A stretch of DNA of 30,842 nt from JBOGVZ01 sp050692985 (GCA_050692985.1 JBOGVZ010000051.1:1-30842); one strand, 5' to 3'; shown: positions 7,241 through 14,139, counted from the stretch's first letter. Made by a program: numbers and translations. Notes: generated from the letters alone by a model not told the origin.

Positions 7241-7393
7241 GTGGCAGGCAAGAAGCGCGACGACCGGCTCGACCCCTACCGCCGGGTCCGCAAGCCGGTT
7301 CCCCCGCCGGGGAGGGCCATCCCCGATCGTCGCCGGAAGAAGCTCGAGGAGCAGACCCGGCGGGAGGCGGAGGACGAGCGGCCGGATCGCTGA
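7241..7393 (+). CDS. Small highly basic protein of unknown function
   Basis: A 50-residue protein from a GTG start, rich in Arg, Lys, Asp and Pro: it begins VAGKKRDDRLDPYRRVRK, has a PPPGRAIPD hinge, and ends in a charged helix (RRKKLEEQTRREAEDE). It has no Cys and no hydrophobic segment, so it is soluble and possibly nucleic-acid associated; that is inference from composition. The GATAAT box six bases upstream and typical G/C-rich third positions support it as a real gene. It lies divergent from the Lrp-like gene and 87 bases before the phosphoribosyltransferase. Confidence 0.55.
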   Translation: MAGKKRDDRLDPYRRVRKPVPPPGRAIPDRRRKKLEEQTRREAEDERPDR

Positions 7394-7480
7394 CCGGGAG
7401 GTCGGGAGCGGCGAGCTCCCCCTCGGCGGATGCGACGCCGGGGACATCGACCGGTCCCCCCGGTGGGAAGGCAGGTGGTG

Positions 7481-8113
7481 ATGATCTTCACCGACCGGGC
7501 CGAGGCCGGCCACCGCCTGGCCGAGGCCCTGAAGCCCCTGGTGGGGGAGGAGGCGGTGGTGCTGGCCATCCCCCGGGGCGGTGTGGAGATCGGGGCGGAG
7601 GTCGCTCGGGCGCACGGGTGGCCCCTCGACATCGTCATCCCCAGGAAGGTCCGGGCTCCATCGAACCCCGAGCTGGGCCTGGGGGCCATCGCGCCGGGGG
7701 TTCGGGTCCTGGACGAGGCCATGGTGGAGGGTCTGGGGGTCACCCGACAGTACCTGGAGCGCGAGATCGCCGAGCAGGAGGAGGAGATCCGCCGGCGCCA
7801 GGACGCCTACCGGCGGGGCCGCCCCGCCGAAGACCTTGACGGCAAGGTCGCCATCGTGGTCGACGACGGGGTGGCCACCGGAGGGACGGCGGCCGCCGCC
7901 CTGCGGTGGGCCAGGGCCCAGGGCGCCAGGCGAGTGGTCCTGGCGGTGCCGGTGGGGCCGCGTGAAGGGCTGCGCCGGCTGGAGGCCGACGCGGACCAGA
8001 TCGTGGTCCTGGAGACGCCCGAGCCCTTCTTCGCGGTGGGGCAGTGGTACCGGGACTTCCCGCAGACCTCCGACGAGGAGGTCGTCTCCCTCCTGGAATC
8101 CGCGCGCCCGTGA
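7481..8113 (+). CDS. Predicted phosphoribosyltransferase (type I PRTase fold, COG1926-like)
   Basis: The 210-residue protein has the PRPP-binding loop of type I phosphoribosyltransferases, VVDDGVATGGT, at residues 126-136. The N-terminal segment PRGGVEIGAEVA, then PRKVRAPSNPELGLGA, is characteristic of the COG1926 group whose substrate is not established. A charged helical insertion (residues about 90-112) precedes the PRPP loop. The ATG at 7481 is chosen because the family starts near the FxDRxxAG segment; GTG 7478 and ATG 7430 are alternatives. The next gene overlaps its stop by four bases, suggesting coupling to a small membrane protein. Confidence 0.85.
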   Translation: MIFTDRAEAGHRLAEALKPLVGEEAVVLAIPRGGVEIGAEVARAHGWPLDIVIPRKVRAPSNPELGLGAIAPGVRVLDEAMVEGLGVTRQYLEREIAEQEEEIRRRQDAYRRGRPAEDLDGKVAIVVDDGVATGGTAAAALRWARAQGARRVVLAVPVGPREGLRRLEADADQIVVLETPEPFFAVGQWYRDFPQTSDEEVVSLLESARP

Positions 8114-8400
8114 CCACGGTGCAGATCGCCGGGATCGTCCTGGGGGCCCTCTTCGGGCTCATGGGCGTGTCGGCCACGGCCACGTCGCTTCGGGAAACGA
8201 CCCCCGAGCGCTCCGGCAGGGTCCGGCTCCTGCTGGCGATCCACGATGCGGCCAAGGCCGGGTTCTGGTTCGCGCTGGCCGCGGTGCTGGTGGCCCTGTC
8301 GCTCGTGGACAACCCGTTCGAGCATCGGTGGCTGGGCCTGGTGCCGGTCGTCCTGGCCGGCGTGCGCCTCGGGGCCGCCTACTGGCTGTCGCGGACCTAG
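8110..8400 (+). CDS. Small three-helix membrane protein of unknown function
   Basis: A 96-residue protein with hydrophobic segments at about residues 6-25, 50-66 and 74-92, separated by a charged loop (LRETTPERSGRVR). The GTG start overlaps the phosphoribosyltransferase stop as GTGA, so it is translated from the same message. I do not recognise a family. The coupling suggests the two act together or are simply co-expressed. The gene ends 71 bases before the end of the convergent glutamate dehydrogenase gene. Confidence 0.65.
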   Translation: MTTVQIAGIVLGALFGLMGVSATATSLRETTPERSGRVRLLLAIHDAAKAGFWFALAAVLVALSLVDNPFEHRWLGLVPVVLAGVRLGAAYWLSRT

Positions 8401-8449
8401 GCGCTCTCGCCGGGGGTTCTCCCGCCGTCACGACCGCCGGATGCACCCT

Positions 8450-8472
8450 GGGCGGGCTGCCCCCCGGACCCC
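8450..8472. repeat. Possible relic of the dispersed G/C-rich repeat
   Basis: The stretch GGGCGGGCTGCCCCCC followed by GGACCCC closely resembles the junction of units in the repeat cluster at 12672-12840 (GGGCGAGCTACCCCCCC then GGACCCC). It sits between the ends of two convergent genes. Only this short core is recognisable, so it could be chance similarity in G/C-rich DNA. Confidence 0.3.
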
Positions 8473-9707
8473 TACCGGAACCCGCGAGCGATCTCGGCCT
8501 CGGCCACCCGGCCGACGCCGATGAGGTACGCGGCGTCGCGGAGCGACAGCGCCTCGCTGTCGGCCCGGGCCAGGACCTGGTCGGTGGCCGCCCCCATCAG
8601 CTCCTGGAGCCGGTCGTTCACGCGGTCCTCCAGCCACTGCTCTCGCTGGAGGTCCTGCACCCACTCCAGGTAGGAGACCGCCACGCCGCCGCCGGAGGCC
8701 AGGATGTCGGGGACCACGGTGATGCCCCGGTCGAGGAGCACCGGGTCGGCCTCGGGTGTCACCGGGTAGTTGGCCGTCTCCACGATGACCTGAGACTTGA
8801 CGCGGTCGGCGTTGGCCGCGTGGATGCTCTCCTCCAGGGCCGCCAGGGCCAGGACCACGCAGTCGAGGCCGACCAGCTCGTCGCCGGGGATCGTCTCGGC
8901 CCCCGGGAGGTCCACCACGCTGCCCGTCTCGTGCTTGTGCCGGAGCACCTCCCGGGTGGGCAGCCCCCGTTCCGAGAGCACCCCGCCCCTGCTGTCCGAG
9001 ACCGCGATCACCGGGTAGCCGAGGTCTTCCAGGATCACGGCCAGCCACGATCCGGCGTTCCCGTACCCCTCGATGGCCACGGTGGTCTCGGCGCGGCTCC
9101 ATCCCCTGGCCTTCACCAGGCGCTCCAGGCAGATGGCCGAGCCCCTCCCGGTGGCGGCGTCGCGTCCCAGGGAGCCGCCCAGCACGACCGGCTTCCCGGT
9201 GATCACCGCGGGGTTCGGCCCGTACTTGCGCGAGTACTCGTCCGCCATCCATCCCATGATCTGGGGCGTGGTGTTCACGTCGGGGGCGGGGATGTCCACG
9301 TGCGGTCCGATCACGTCGGCGATGGCTCGCATGTACCCGCGGGACAGCCGCTCCAGCTCGGGCTCGGACAGGAGCTTGGGGTCGACGCACACGCCCCCCT
9401 TGGCCCCGCCGAACGGGATGTTCATGAGCGCCGTCTTCCACGTCATGAGCGCGGCGAACGTGCGGATCTCGTCGAGCGACACGGCGGGGTGGTAGCGGAT
9501 CCCGCCCTTGTACGGGCCGCGGGCGTTGTTGTACTGGACCCGGTACCCCCGGAAGACCTTGAACCCGCCGTAGTCGGTGGGGGCGCGGAGCTGCACGGTG
9601 ACCTCGCGGGCGGGTGTGGCCAGCGCTTCCCTGAGCGACAGCTCGAGCCCGAGCGATTCGGCGGCGCGCTCGTAGAAGCCGCGTACAGCCTCGAAGGCCG
9701 AGGCCAC
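8472..9707 (-). CDS. gdhA: Glutamate dehydrogenase (Glu/Leu/Phe/Val dehydrogenase family)
   Basis: A 411-residue hexameric-type dehydrogenase interconverting glutamate with 2-oxoglutarate and ammonia. The substrate/catalytic lysines are Lys67 (PYKGGIRYH), Lys91 (TWKTAL) and Lys103 (PFGGAKGGV). The nucleotide fold has GYGNAGSW, and the following strand ends VSDSRG; the Asp there suggests NAD rather than NADP, an inference. The start is GTG 9707: the ribosome site GGAGGTGA lies eight bases upstream, whereas an earlier GTG at 9716 is inside that site. It follows pckA on the minus strand but has its own TAGGGT/TAGGCT box, so it may also be transcribed alone. Confidence 0.93.
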   Translation of the reverse strand: MASAFEAVRGFYERAAESLGLELSLREALATPAREVTVQLRAPTDYGGFKVFRGYRVQYNNARGPYKGGIRYHPAVSLDEIRTFAALMTWKTALMNIPFGGAKGGVCVDPKLLSEPELERLSRGYMRAIADVIGPHVDIPAPDVNTTPQIMGWMADEYSRKYGPNPAVITGKPVVLGGSLGRDAATGRGSAICLERLVKARGWSRAETTVAIEGYGNAGSWLAVILEDLGYPVIAVSDSRGGVLSERGLPTREVLRHKHETGSVVDLPGAETIPGDELVGLDCVVLALAALEESIHAANADRVKSQVIVETANYPVTPEADPVLLDRGITVVPDILASGGGVAVSYLEWVQDLQREQWLEDRVNDRLQELMGAATDQVLARADSEALSLRDAAYLIGVGRVAEAEIARGFR

Positions 9708-9738
9708 AGGCGTCACCTCCTTGTGACAGACCGGGGCA

Positions 9739-9749
9739 AGCCTACCCTA
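9739..9749 (-). promoter_or_regulatory. Predicted -10 region of the glutamate dehydrogenase gene
   Basis: Two overlapping minus-strand candidates, TAGGGT (9749-9744) and TAGGCT (9744-9739), lie about 31-36 bases before the GTG at 9707. A message starting near 9732 would include the GGAGGTGA ribosome site. Confidence 0.35.
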
Positions 9750-9798
9750 CCGGCTAGCGAGGCGGGAGGACCCGGGAAGCGCCACCCGGCGGGGTGGG

Positions 9799-11310
9799 TC
9801 AGCCGACGGCCTTGATGATGTCTTCCTCGAGCTCCGGGAACTGCTTCAGGAACTCGGCGCGCTCGGCCTTGAACCGCTCCACCAGCCCGTCGTACTCGTC
9901 CATCCTCCCCTGGCGCTCGTACAGGCGCCTGGGCTGGAGGAGCTCGGGGTCGTCGATGTCCGGCACCGCCTCGGCCACCTGGTAGCCGAAATCGCCGTCG
10001 TCGGTCCAGGAGATCGTGCCCTCGGCGATGGCCTTCACCACGGCCGAGGAGTGGGGGATCTTCACCTTCTTGGACCGGTCGTCGTCCTCCCGCCCCCCCA
10101 CCCGGCCGGTGTTCATCAGGAACACGTCGATCGGGTGCGAGGCCAGCAGCTCCAGGATGCGGTTCCCCTGCTGGCCGTGTCGCAGCGGGAAGAACGGGTT
10201 CGTGCCGGGGACCCGGAGGAACTTCCCCTCCTCGGCCTTGCCGCCGGCCGAGGTGCCGGTGGTCTCTCCGAGCATGAAGTACGCGGCGGCCTGGGCCTGG
10301 GTCAGCCTGGCCACGGCGGGGATGATGTTCTCGTTCCAGTTCAGGATCAGCAGGTGGTCCACCCTCCCCACCTCGCGGGGGTCCCGCCACCGGCCCAGGG
10401 CGTCCATGCCGAACACCGCCCGGCCGTTCTGGGTGTAGGAGGTCTCGAAGAAGTTCACCCTGCCGCGGCCGTCCTGGAAAACGTTCTCCAGGTACGACTC
10501 AGGCTTGATGACCGCGTTGTAGATGTTCGGCTCGAATTCGGGGTCGAGCGAGAACGTCTTGGCGAAGCACCCGTTCTCCGTCCCGTAGATCTGGCCGCCG
10601 GGCATCAGCGCCACGAAATCGTCCTGGACGGGCAGGGACTCGTTCTGGGTGGTGAACGTGGTCGTGGTCTTGCCGGTGCCGGACAATCCGATGATCAGGA
10701 ACGTCTTCTCTCCCTCCGGCGCGGGGACCACCTTGCAGCCGGCGTGCAGGGACAGGCCACCACGGGCGTAGACGATCTTGTTCCACATCCGCAGGCCGCC
10801 CTTCTTCGACTCGCCGAAGTAGTCGGAGTTGAGGATCCGGGTCACGCCGTTCTCCAGGTCGACCGCGATGATGCGGTCGTCCGGGTACCCGGGAGCCTCC
10901 AGGTTCGGCGTGTAGATCACGTGGACCTCGGGATCGCCGTTTCGGCGCGGGTAGTAGAGCTTCCGCTGCATCCCCGCGACGTTCGCGTTGGCCTTCTCGA
11001 TCGTCAGCCGGGCAGCGGTCTGGAATCCCTCGACGTTCCCGATGAAGCCGTCGATGACCACCATTTCCTGCTGCTCGATGTGGTCGTCCTGGATCCGGGA
11101 GATCCGCTCGAACTCCTCCCGGGTGATGGTCTGCCCCGAGGTCACGGAGGGGTCGTCCGTGACGATGTAGGTGCTGCCGGCGCTCCTGGAGGTGGCCCTG
11201 GTCTGGATGTTCACGTTGCCGAACTCGGTGATGCGGCAGTTCGGCATCTCTTCCGTGAACTTCCGGAGCTCCTCGGGAGATGGGTTGTCGAACACGTCAG
11301 GGATGGACAT
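9799..11310 (-). CDS. pckA: Phosphoenolpyruvate carboxykinase (ATP type)
   Basis: The 503-residue enzyme converts oxaloacetate and ATP to phosphoenolpyruvate, the entry to gluconeogenesis. The P-loop GLSGTGKTTTT lies at residues 208-218, followed by DDF (230-232) as the kinase-2 aspartates, YGTENGCFAKT, and the late LT-QAQAAAYFMLG block. These identify the ATP family rather than the GTP type common in actinomycetes. It is divergent: the usual GYTAKVAGTE segment reads GETTGTSAGG and the kinase-2 motif lacks the usual Glu. Activity is therefore likely but not certain. ATG 11310 is preceded by GAGGGAAAGG and a TAGAAT box. Glutamate dehydrogenase lies directly downstream. Confidence 0.88.
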   Translation of the reverse strand: MSIPDVFDNPSPEELRKFTEEMPNCRITEFGNVNIQTRATSRSAGSTYIVTDDPSVTSGQTITREEFERISRIQDDHIEQQEMVVIDGFIGNVEGFQTAARLTIEKANANVAGMQRKLYYPRRNGDPEVHVIYTPNLEAPGYPDDRIIAVDLENGVTRILNSDYFGESKKGGLRMWNKIVYARGGLSLHAGCKVVPAPEGEKTFLIIGLSGTGKTTTTFTTQNESLPVQDDFVALMPGGQIYGTENGCFAKTFSLDPEFEPNIYNAVIKPESYLENVFQDGRGRVNFFETSYTQNGRAVFGMDALGRWRDPREVGRVDHLLILNWNENIIPAVARLTQAQAAAYFMLGETTGTSAGGKAEEGKFLRVPGTNPFFPLRHGQQGNRILELLASHPIDVFLMNTGRVGGREDDDRSKKVKIPHSSAVVKAIAEGTISWTDDGDFGYQVAEAVPDIDDPELLQPRRLYERQGRMDEYDGLVERFKAERAEFLKQFPELEEDIIKAVG

Positions 11311-11336
11311 GGCCTTTCCCTCGCCGGGGACGCCAG

Positions 11337-11342
11337 ATTCTA
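11337..11342 (-). promoter_or_regulatory. Predicted -10 box of pckA
   Basis: TAGAAT on the minus strand, 26 bases before the pckA ATG at 11310, leaving a leader of about 20 bases. It is identical to the boxes before plsC and the Lrp-like gene. Confidence 0.5.
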
Positions 11343-11373
11343 CCCCGAGGAGCGGGAGCGGAACCGGAACCGG

Positions 11374-11583
11374 CTACCGGTCGGTCTCGACCTCGAAGAA
11401 GAGCCGTACCGCGGTGCGGTAGCGCACGATCTCGTTGCCCTCGACCTCGGTCGAGGTCTCCGTGACCTCCAGCCGGTTGATGTGCCTGATGGTCTTGGCC
11501 GCCTCGCGGAGTGCCTCCCGTGCGGCGTCTCCCCACGACTTCTCGGAGATCCCCTCGAGGTCCAACGTGTTGATCGTCGGCAT
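11374..11583 (-). CDS. Dodecin, flavin-binding storage protein
   Basis: The 69-residue protein is a dodecin, a small dodecamer that binds and buffers FMN/riboflavin (CoA in some species). The length is right and the key segments are present: a helix with KSWGDAAREALREAAKT, then IRHINRLEV with the flavin-stacking position (usually Trp) read here as His/Asn-containing HINRLEV, and the strand-forming VRYRTAVRLFFEVE. ATG 11583 has GGAG seven bases upstream. A minus-strand GATAAT box (11619-11614) lies in the short gap shared with divergent thiL. It precedes pckA on the minus strand but pckA has its own -10 box. Confidence 0.87.
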   Translation of the reverse strand: MPTINTLDLEGISEKSWGDAAREALREAAKTIRHINRLEVTETSTEVEGNEIVRYRTAVRLFFEVETDR

Positions 11584-11613
11584 CGTCGCGCTCCTTTCTC
11601 GGGGCTCCGGTGG

Positions 11614-11619
11614 ATTATC
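11614..11619 (-). promoter_or_regulatory. Predicted -10 box of the dodecin gene
   Basis: GATAAT on the minus strand, 30 bases before the ATG at 11583. It sits in the 75-base gap between divergent dodecin and thiL, so control of the two may interact. Confidence 0.45.
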
Positions 11620-11658
11620 GTGGAACCTCCGGCCGGAGGGAAGCCCGGGGGAACGCGC

Positions 11659-12660
11659 GTGGATCAGACCGAAGACCAGCTGCTGGCCGCCATCGGCAGG
11701 GTGCTGTCGGGGCAGGCCCCGGGGGTCGTGGTCGGCATGGGCGACGATGCCGCGATCGTCGAGCCCGGGCGCCACCACGGCATCCTCACCGCGGACATGC
11801 TGGTGGAGGGAGTGCACTTCCTGCTCGAGACCACCTCCGCGCACGACCTGGGCCACAAGGCGGTGGCGGTCAACGTCTCCGATGTGGCGGCCATGGGGGG
11901 GAGCCCGAGGTACGGTCTGGCGTCCCTGGTGGTATCGCCGGACATCGAGGCCGCGTGGGTCATGGAGCTGTGCGGGGGGATGCGACGGGCCGCCGACGAG
12001 TACGGGATGGCCCTCGTGGGGGGAGACACCAACCGGGGCGACCACGCGGTGATCTCCGTGACCGTATACGGGGAGGTGGCCAGGGATCGGGCCGTGCTGC
12101 GGTCGGGGGCGCGGCCGGGCGACCACCTGGTGGTCACGGGCGCCCTCGGTGCGGCCGCCGGCGGGCTGCGCCTGGCGCAGGCCGAGCCCGACGACGTCAA
12201 GGAGTTCCTGGGCGCGGAGTGGGCCCGCTTCCTGGTGGAGGCGCTGGAGCGGCCCGTGGCCCGGTTGGGGGAGGGGCAGACCCTGGCCCAGTCCGGGGCC
12301 ACGGCCATGATCGATCTCTCGGACGGCCTGACGCTGGACCTGTCCCGCCTGTGCCGTGAGAGCGGTGTGGGAGCGACCATTCGTGTGGCCGACGTGCCGG
12401 TGGCGGCCCAGCTCGCGGACCTGGAGGCCTCGGTGGGCGCCGACCCGCTCGACCTGGCCCTCCACGGCGGCGAGGACTACGAGCTCCTGGCGGCCCTGCC
12501 TGCCGAGGAGGTGGAGTCCGCCGAGCGCCTCCTGGCGGAGCGCTACGGCACCGGCCTCACCGACATCGGGGAGGTCACCGAAGGCTCGCTGGTCGCCGAC
12601 CTGCCCGACGGCCGGCAGGAGCCCCTCGAGCCGCGAGGTTGGGACCACTTTGCCTCCTGA
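11659..12660 (+). CDS. thiL: Thiamine-monophosphate kinase
   Basis: A 333-residue PurM-type kinase that phosphorylates thiamine monophosphate to the active cofactor thiamine diphosphate. Visible are GMGDDAAIV with Asp29/Asp30, the TADMLVEGVHF block (Asp46), KAVAVNVSDVAAMGG, VGGDTNRG, and the C-terminal DLSDGL and GGEDYELL motifs, all metal/ATP-binding signatures of the family. The GTG at 11659 with an upstream GGGGGAA is the only start that fits the family N-terminus. The stop lies inside the first codons of the proposed thiD frame. No TPP riboswitch is apparent in the short leader. Confidence 0.95.
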   Translation: MDQTEDQLLAAIGRVLSGQAPGVVVGMGDDAAIVEPGRHHGILTADMLVEGVHFLLETTSAHDLGHKAVAVNVSDVAAMGGSPRYGLASLVVSPDIEAAWVMELCGGMRRAADEYGMALVGGDTNRGDHAVISVTVYGEVARDRAVLRSGARPGDHLVVTGALGAAAGGLRLAQAEPDDVKEFLGAEWARFLVEALERPVARLGEGQTLAQSGATAMIDLSDGLTLDLSRLCRESGVGATIRVADVPVAAQLADLEASVGADPLDLALHGGEDYELLAALPAEEVESAERLLAERYGTGLTDIGEVTEGSLVADLPDGRQEPLEPRGWDHFAS

Positions 12661-13627
12661 GCCCACGTCTCCTACCCCCCCGGACTCCCCCTCCGACTGG
12701 GGGGTCCGCTCGCTTCACGCCCGGCTGCCTCACGGTCCCGGGCGAGCTACCCCCCCGGACCCCCCGTCCGACTGGGGGGTCCGCTCGCTTCGCGCCCGGC
12801 TCCCTTACGGTTCCGGGCGAGCTCCCCCCCCGGACCCCCCAAGGGCGCTGACGATCGCGGGGTCGGACTCGGGCGGCGGGGCCGGGATCCAGGCCGACCT
12901 CAAGACGTTCCAGGCCCTGGGCGTGTGGGGGATGAGCGCGATCACCGCGGTGACCGTGCAGAACACCAAGGGCGTGTCGGGCTACGAGGAGCTCTCGCCC
13001 GAGACCGTGGGCGACCAGGTGCGGGCGGTGGTCACCGACATCGGAGTGGACGCGGCCAAGACCGGCATGCTCGCGTCGGCCCCGATCATCGAGGCCGTGG
13101 CCGATGCCGTGGCCGAGACCCGCGTGCCGAACCTGGTGGTGGACCCGGTGTTCGTCTCCAAGCACGGCCACTCCCTGCTCCGGGAGGACGCGGTGGACGC
13201 CCTGCGGACCCGCATCCTGCCGCTGGCCGCGCTGGTGACCCCGAACCTCCCCGAGGCCGCCGGGCTGTCCGGCCTGGAGGTCCGGACCGAGGAGGACATG
13301 GAGCGATCCGGGCGGGCCATCCTCGACCTGGGCCCCACGGCGGTGCTGGTCAAGGGAGGGCACCTGGAGGGCGACCGGGTCACCGACCTGCTGGTCACTG
13401 CCGACGGCTCCGAGCCCCTCACCGCCGAGCGGATCGACACCCCCCACACCCACGGGACCGGGTGCGTGCTGTCGGCGGCCATCGCCGCCTACCTGGCTCG
13501 GGGCGAGGATCTGCGGGAGGCGGTGGCCCGGGGCAAGGAGTTCGTCACGGAGGCCATCCGTGCGGCGCTGGAGATCGGACAGGGGATCGGACCGGTCGAC
13601 CCCAGCTGGGACCTGCGAATCCGCTGA
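12650..13627 (+). CDS. thiD: Hydroxymethylpyrimidine (phosphate) kinase with a repeat-encoded N-terminal extension
   Basis: The core from about residue 66 (ALTIAGSDSGGGAG) to the end is a normal ThiD of about 260 residues, phosphorylating hydroxymethylpyrimidine in thiamine synthesis. It has QADLKTF, the GMLAS and VDPVFVSKHG blocks, TPNLPEA, KGGH and the catalytic anion hole TPHTHGTGC. Between thiL and this core no ATG, GTG or TTG occurs in frame except the TTG at 12650, which overlaps the thiL end and follows GAGGTTGGG. Translation from it would read through two 75-base repeats (12672-12840), adding 25-residue units rich in Pro, Arg and Ser-Asp-Trp. The alternative is a rare CTG start at 12848. 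Confidence 0.8.
   Translation: MPPEPTSPTPPDSPSDWGVRSLHARLPHGPGRATPPDPPSDWGVRSLRARLPYGSGRAPPPDPPRALTIAGSDSGGGAGIQADLKTFQALGVWGMSAITAVTVQNTKGVSGYEELSPETVGDQVRAVVTDIGVDAAKTGMLASAPIIEAVADAVAETRVPNLVVDPVFVSKHGHSLLREDAVDALRTRILPLAALVTPNLPEAAGLSGLEVRTEEDMERSGRAILDLGPTAVLVKGGHLEGDRVTDLLVTADGSEPLTAERIDTPHTHGTGCVLSAAIAAYLARGEDLREAVARGKEFVTEAIRAALEIGQGIGPVDPSWDLRIR
12672..12840. repeat. Dispersed G/C-rich repeat, cluster B (75-base units, hairpin-forming)
   Basis: Units run 12672-12746, 12747-12821 and a stub at 12822-12840. Each starts CT(A/C)CCCCCC, contains GGAC with a C-run, then GACTGGGGGGTCCGCTCGCTT and ends with GGGCGAG. Within unit 2, CGGACCCCCC (12756-12765) and GGGGGGTCCG (12774-12783) form a perfect 10-base stem with an 8-base loop. 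Cluster A at 1038-1168 is the same family in the opposite orientation. The 75-base length keeps the thiD frame open, with no stop codon in either unit. Confidence 0.85.
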
Positions 13628-13628
13628 C

Positions 13629-13898
13629 TCAACCCGTGTGCGGCTCCAGGTGGTCCGTCAAGCGCTCCGAGAGGCGATCGAGTCTCCCGTCGACGCGGTC
13701 GAACCGCTCATCGACGCGGTCGAACCGCTCATCGACGCGGTCGAACTTGCTGTTGAGGGCGTCGAACCTCGTCTCGATCCGGCCGGAAAGCCCGTCGAGC
13801 CGGGCGTGGATGCCGCCGATGCGGGACCCGAGGTAGATCAGACTGCCCAGGGAGGTTGCGGCGAGCAGGCCGATCACGGTCCACACGGCGGCGTCCAT
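13629..13898 (-). CDS. Small membrane-anchored coiled-coil protein (paralogue 2)
   Basis: An 89-residue protein with a transmembrane helix (about residues 5-27, VWTVIGLLAATSLGSLIYLG) and a heptad coiled coil containing three near-identical RFDRVDE/G units, ending RLSERLTDHLEPHTG. It is paralogous to 4314-4541: both share LDGLSGRI directly after the membrane helix and the same type of C-terminus. ATG 13898 aligns with that paralogue; a GTG at 13931 would add 11 residues. It follows rpmB on the minus strand by 46 bases. Function unknown; an anchored helical scaffold or partner-sensing protein is a guess. Confidence 0.72.
   Translation of the reverse strand: MDAAVWTVIGLLAATSLGSLIYLGSRIGGIHARLDGLSGRIETRFDALNSKFDRVDERFDRVDERFDRVDGRLDRLSERLTDHLEPHTG
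13691..13745. repeat. 21-base tandem repeat inside the coiled-coil gene
   Basis: The 21-base unit CGACGCGGTCGAACCGCTCAT occurs exactly at 13691-13711 and 13712-13732, with a third, incomplete copy from 13733. Each unit equals one heptad (RFDRVDE on the minus strand), so copy-number changes would lengthen or shorten the coiled coil without breaking the frame. Confidence 0.9.
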
Positions 13899-13944
13899 CG
13901 TGAAGAGGACTGTAACACCGGGGGGTGACACGGACGGCTGGGGA

Positions 13945-14139
13945 TCAGACGGCGCGGCGGACCTTGCCGGCCTTGAGGCACTTCGCGCACACGTTGCGTC
14001 GCCTGGCCCCGCCGCCGTCCACCTGGACGCGGATCTTCTGCACGTTCGGGAGCCACCGACGCTTGGACCGCCGGTGGGAGTGACTGACCTTCATCCCGAA
14101 GCCGGGATGGCGGCCACAGATGTCGCACACGCCTGCCAT
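13945..14139 (-). CDS. rpmB: 50S ribosomal protein L28
   Basis: The 64-residue protein begins MAGVCDICGR and matches L28: it has the GMKVSHSHRRSKRRWLPN core and two CxxC pairs (Cys5/Cys8 and Cys51/Cys54), so it is the zinc-binding form. ATG 14139 has no Shine-Dalgarno sequence, but a minus-strand TACCAT box lies ten bases upstream, suggesting a very short leader. The location before the DAK2 gene and recG is conserved in many Gram-positive bacteria, although here four unrelated genes intervene. Confidence 0.96.
   Translation of the reverse strand: MAGVCDICGRHPGFGMKVSHSHRRSKRRWLPNVQKIRVQVDGGGARRRNVCAKCLKAGKVRRAV

Noticed and set aside
9708..9716. GTG 9716 as the start of glutamate dehydrogenase.
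   Set aside because: It lies inside the GGAGGTGA ribosome site, which is ideally spaced for GTG 9707 instead.
11584..11658. Possible TPP riboswitch before thiL.
   Set aside because: The 75-base gap is too short and lacks the conserved CUGAGA-type core.
12756..12783. The hairpin in repeat cluster B as a simple intrinsic terminator of thiL.
   Set aside because: It has no U-tract after the stem, lies within the open thiD frame and recurs as part of a larger repeat unit.
12672..12840. A CRISPR-like array in cluster B.
   Set aside because: The units abut with no unique spacers, and there are no cas genes.
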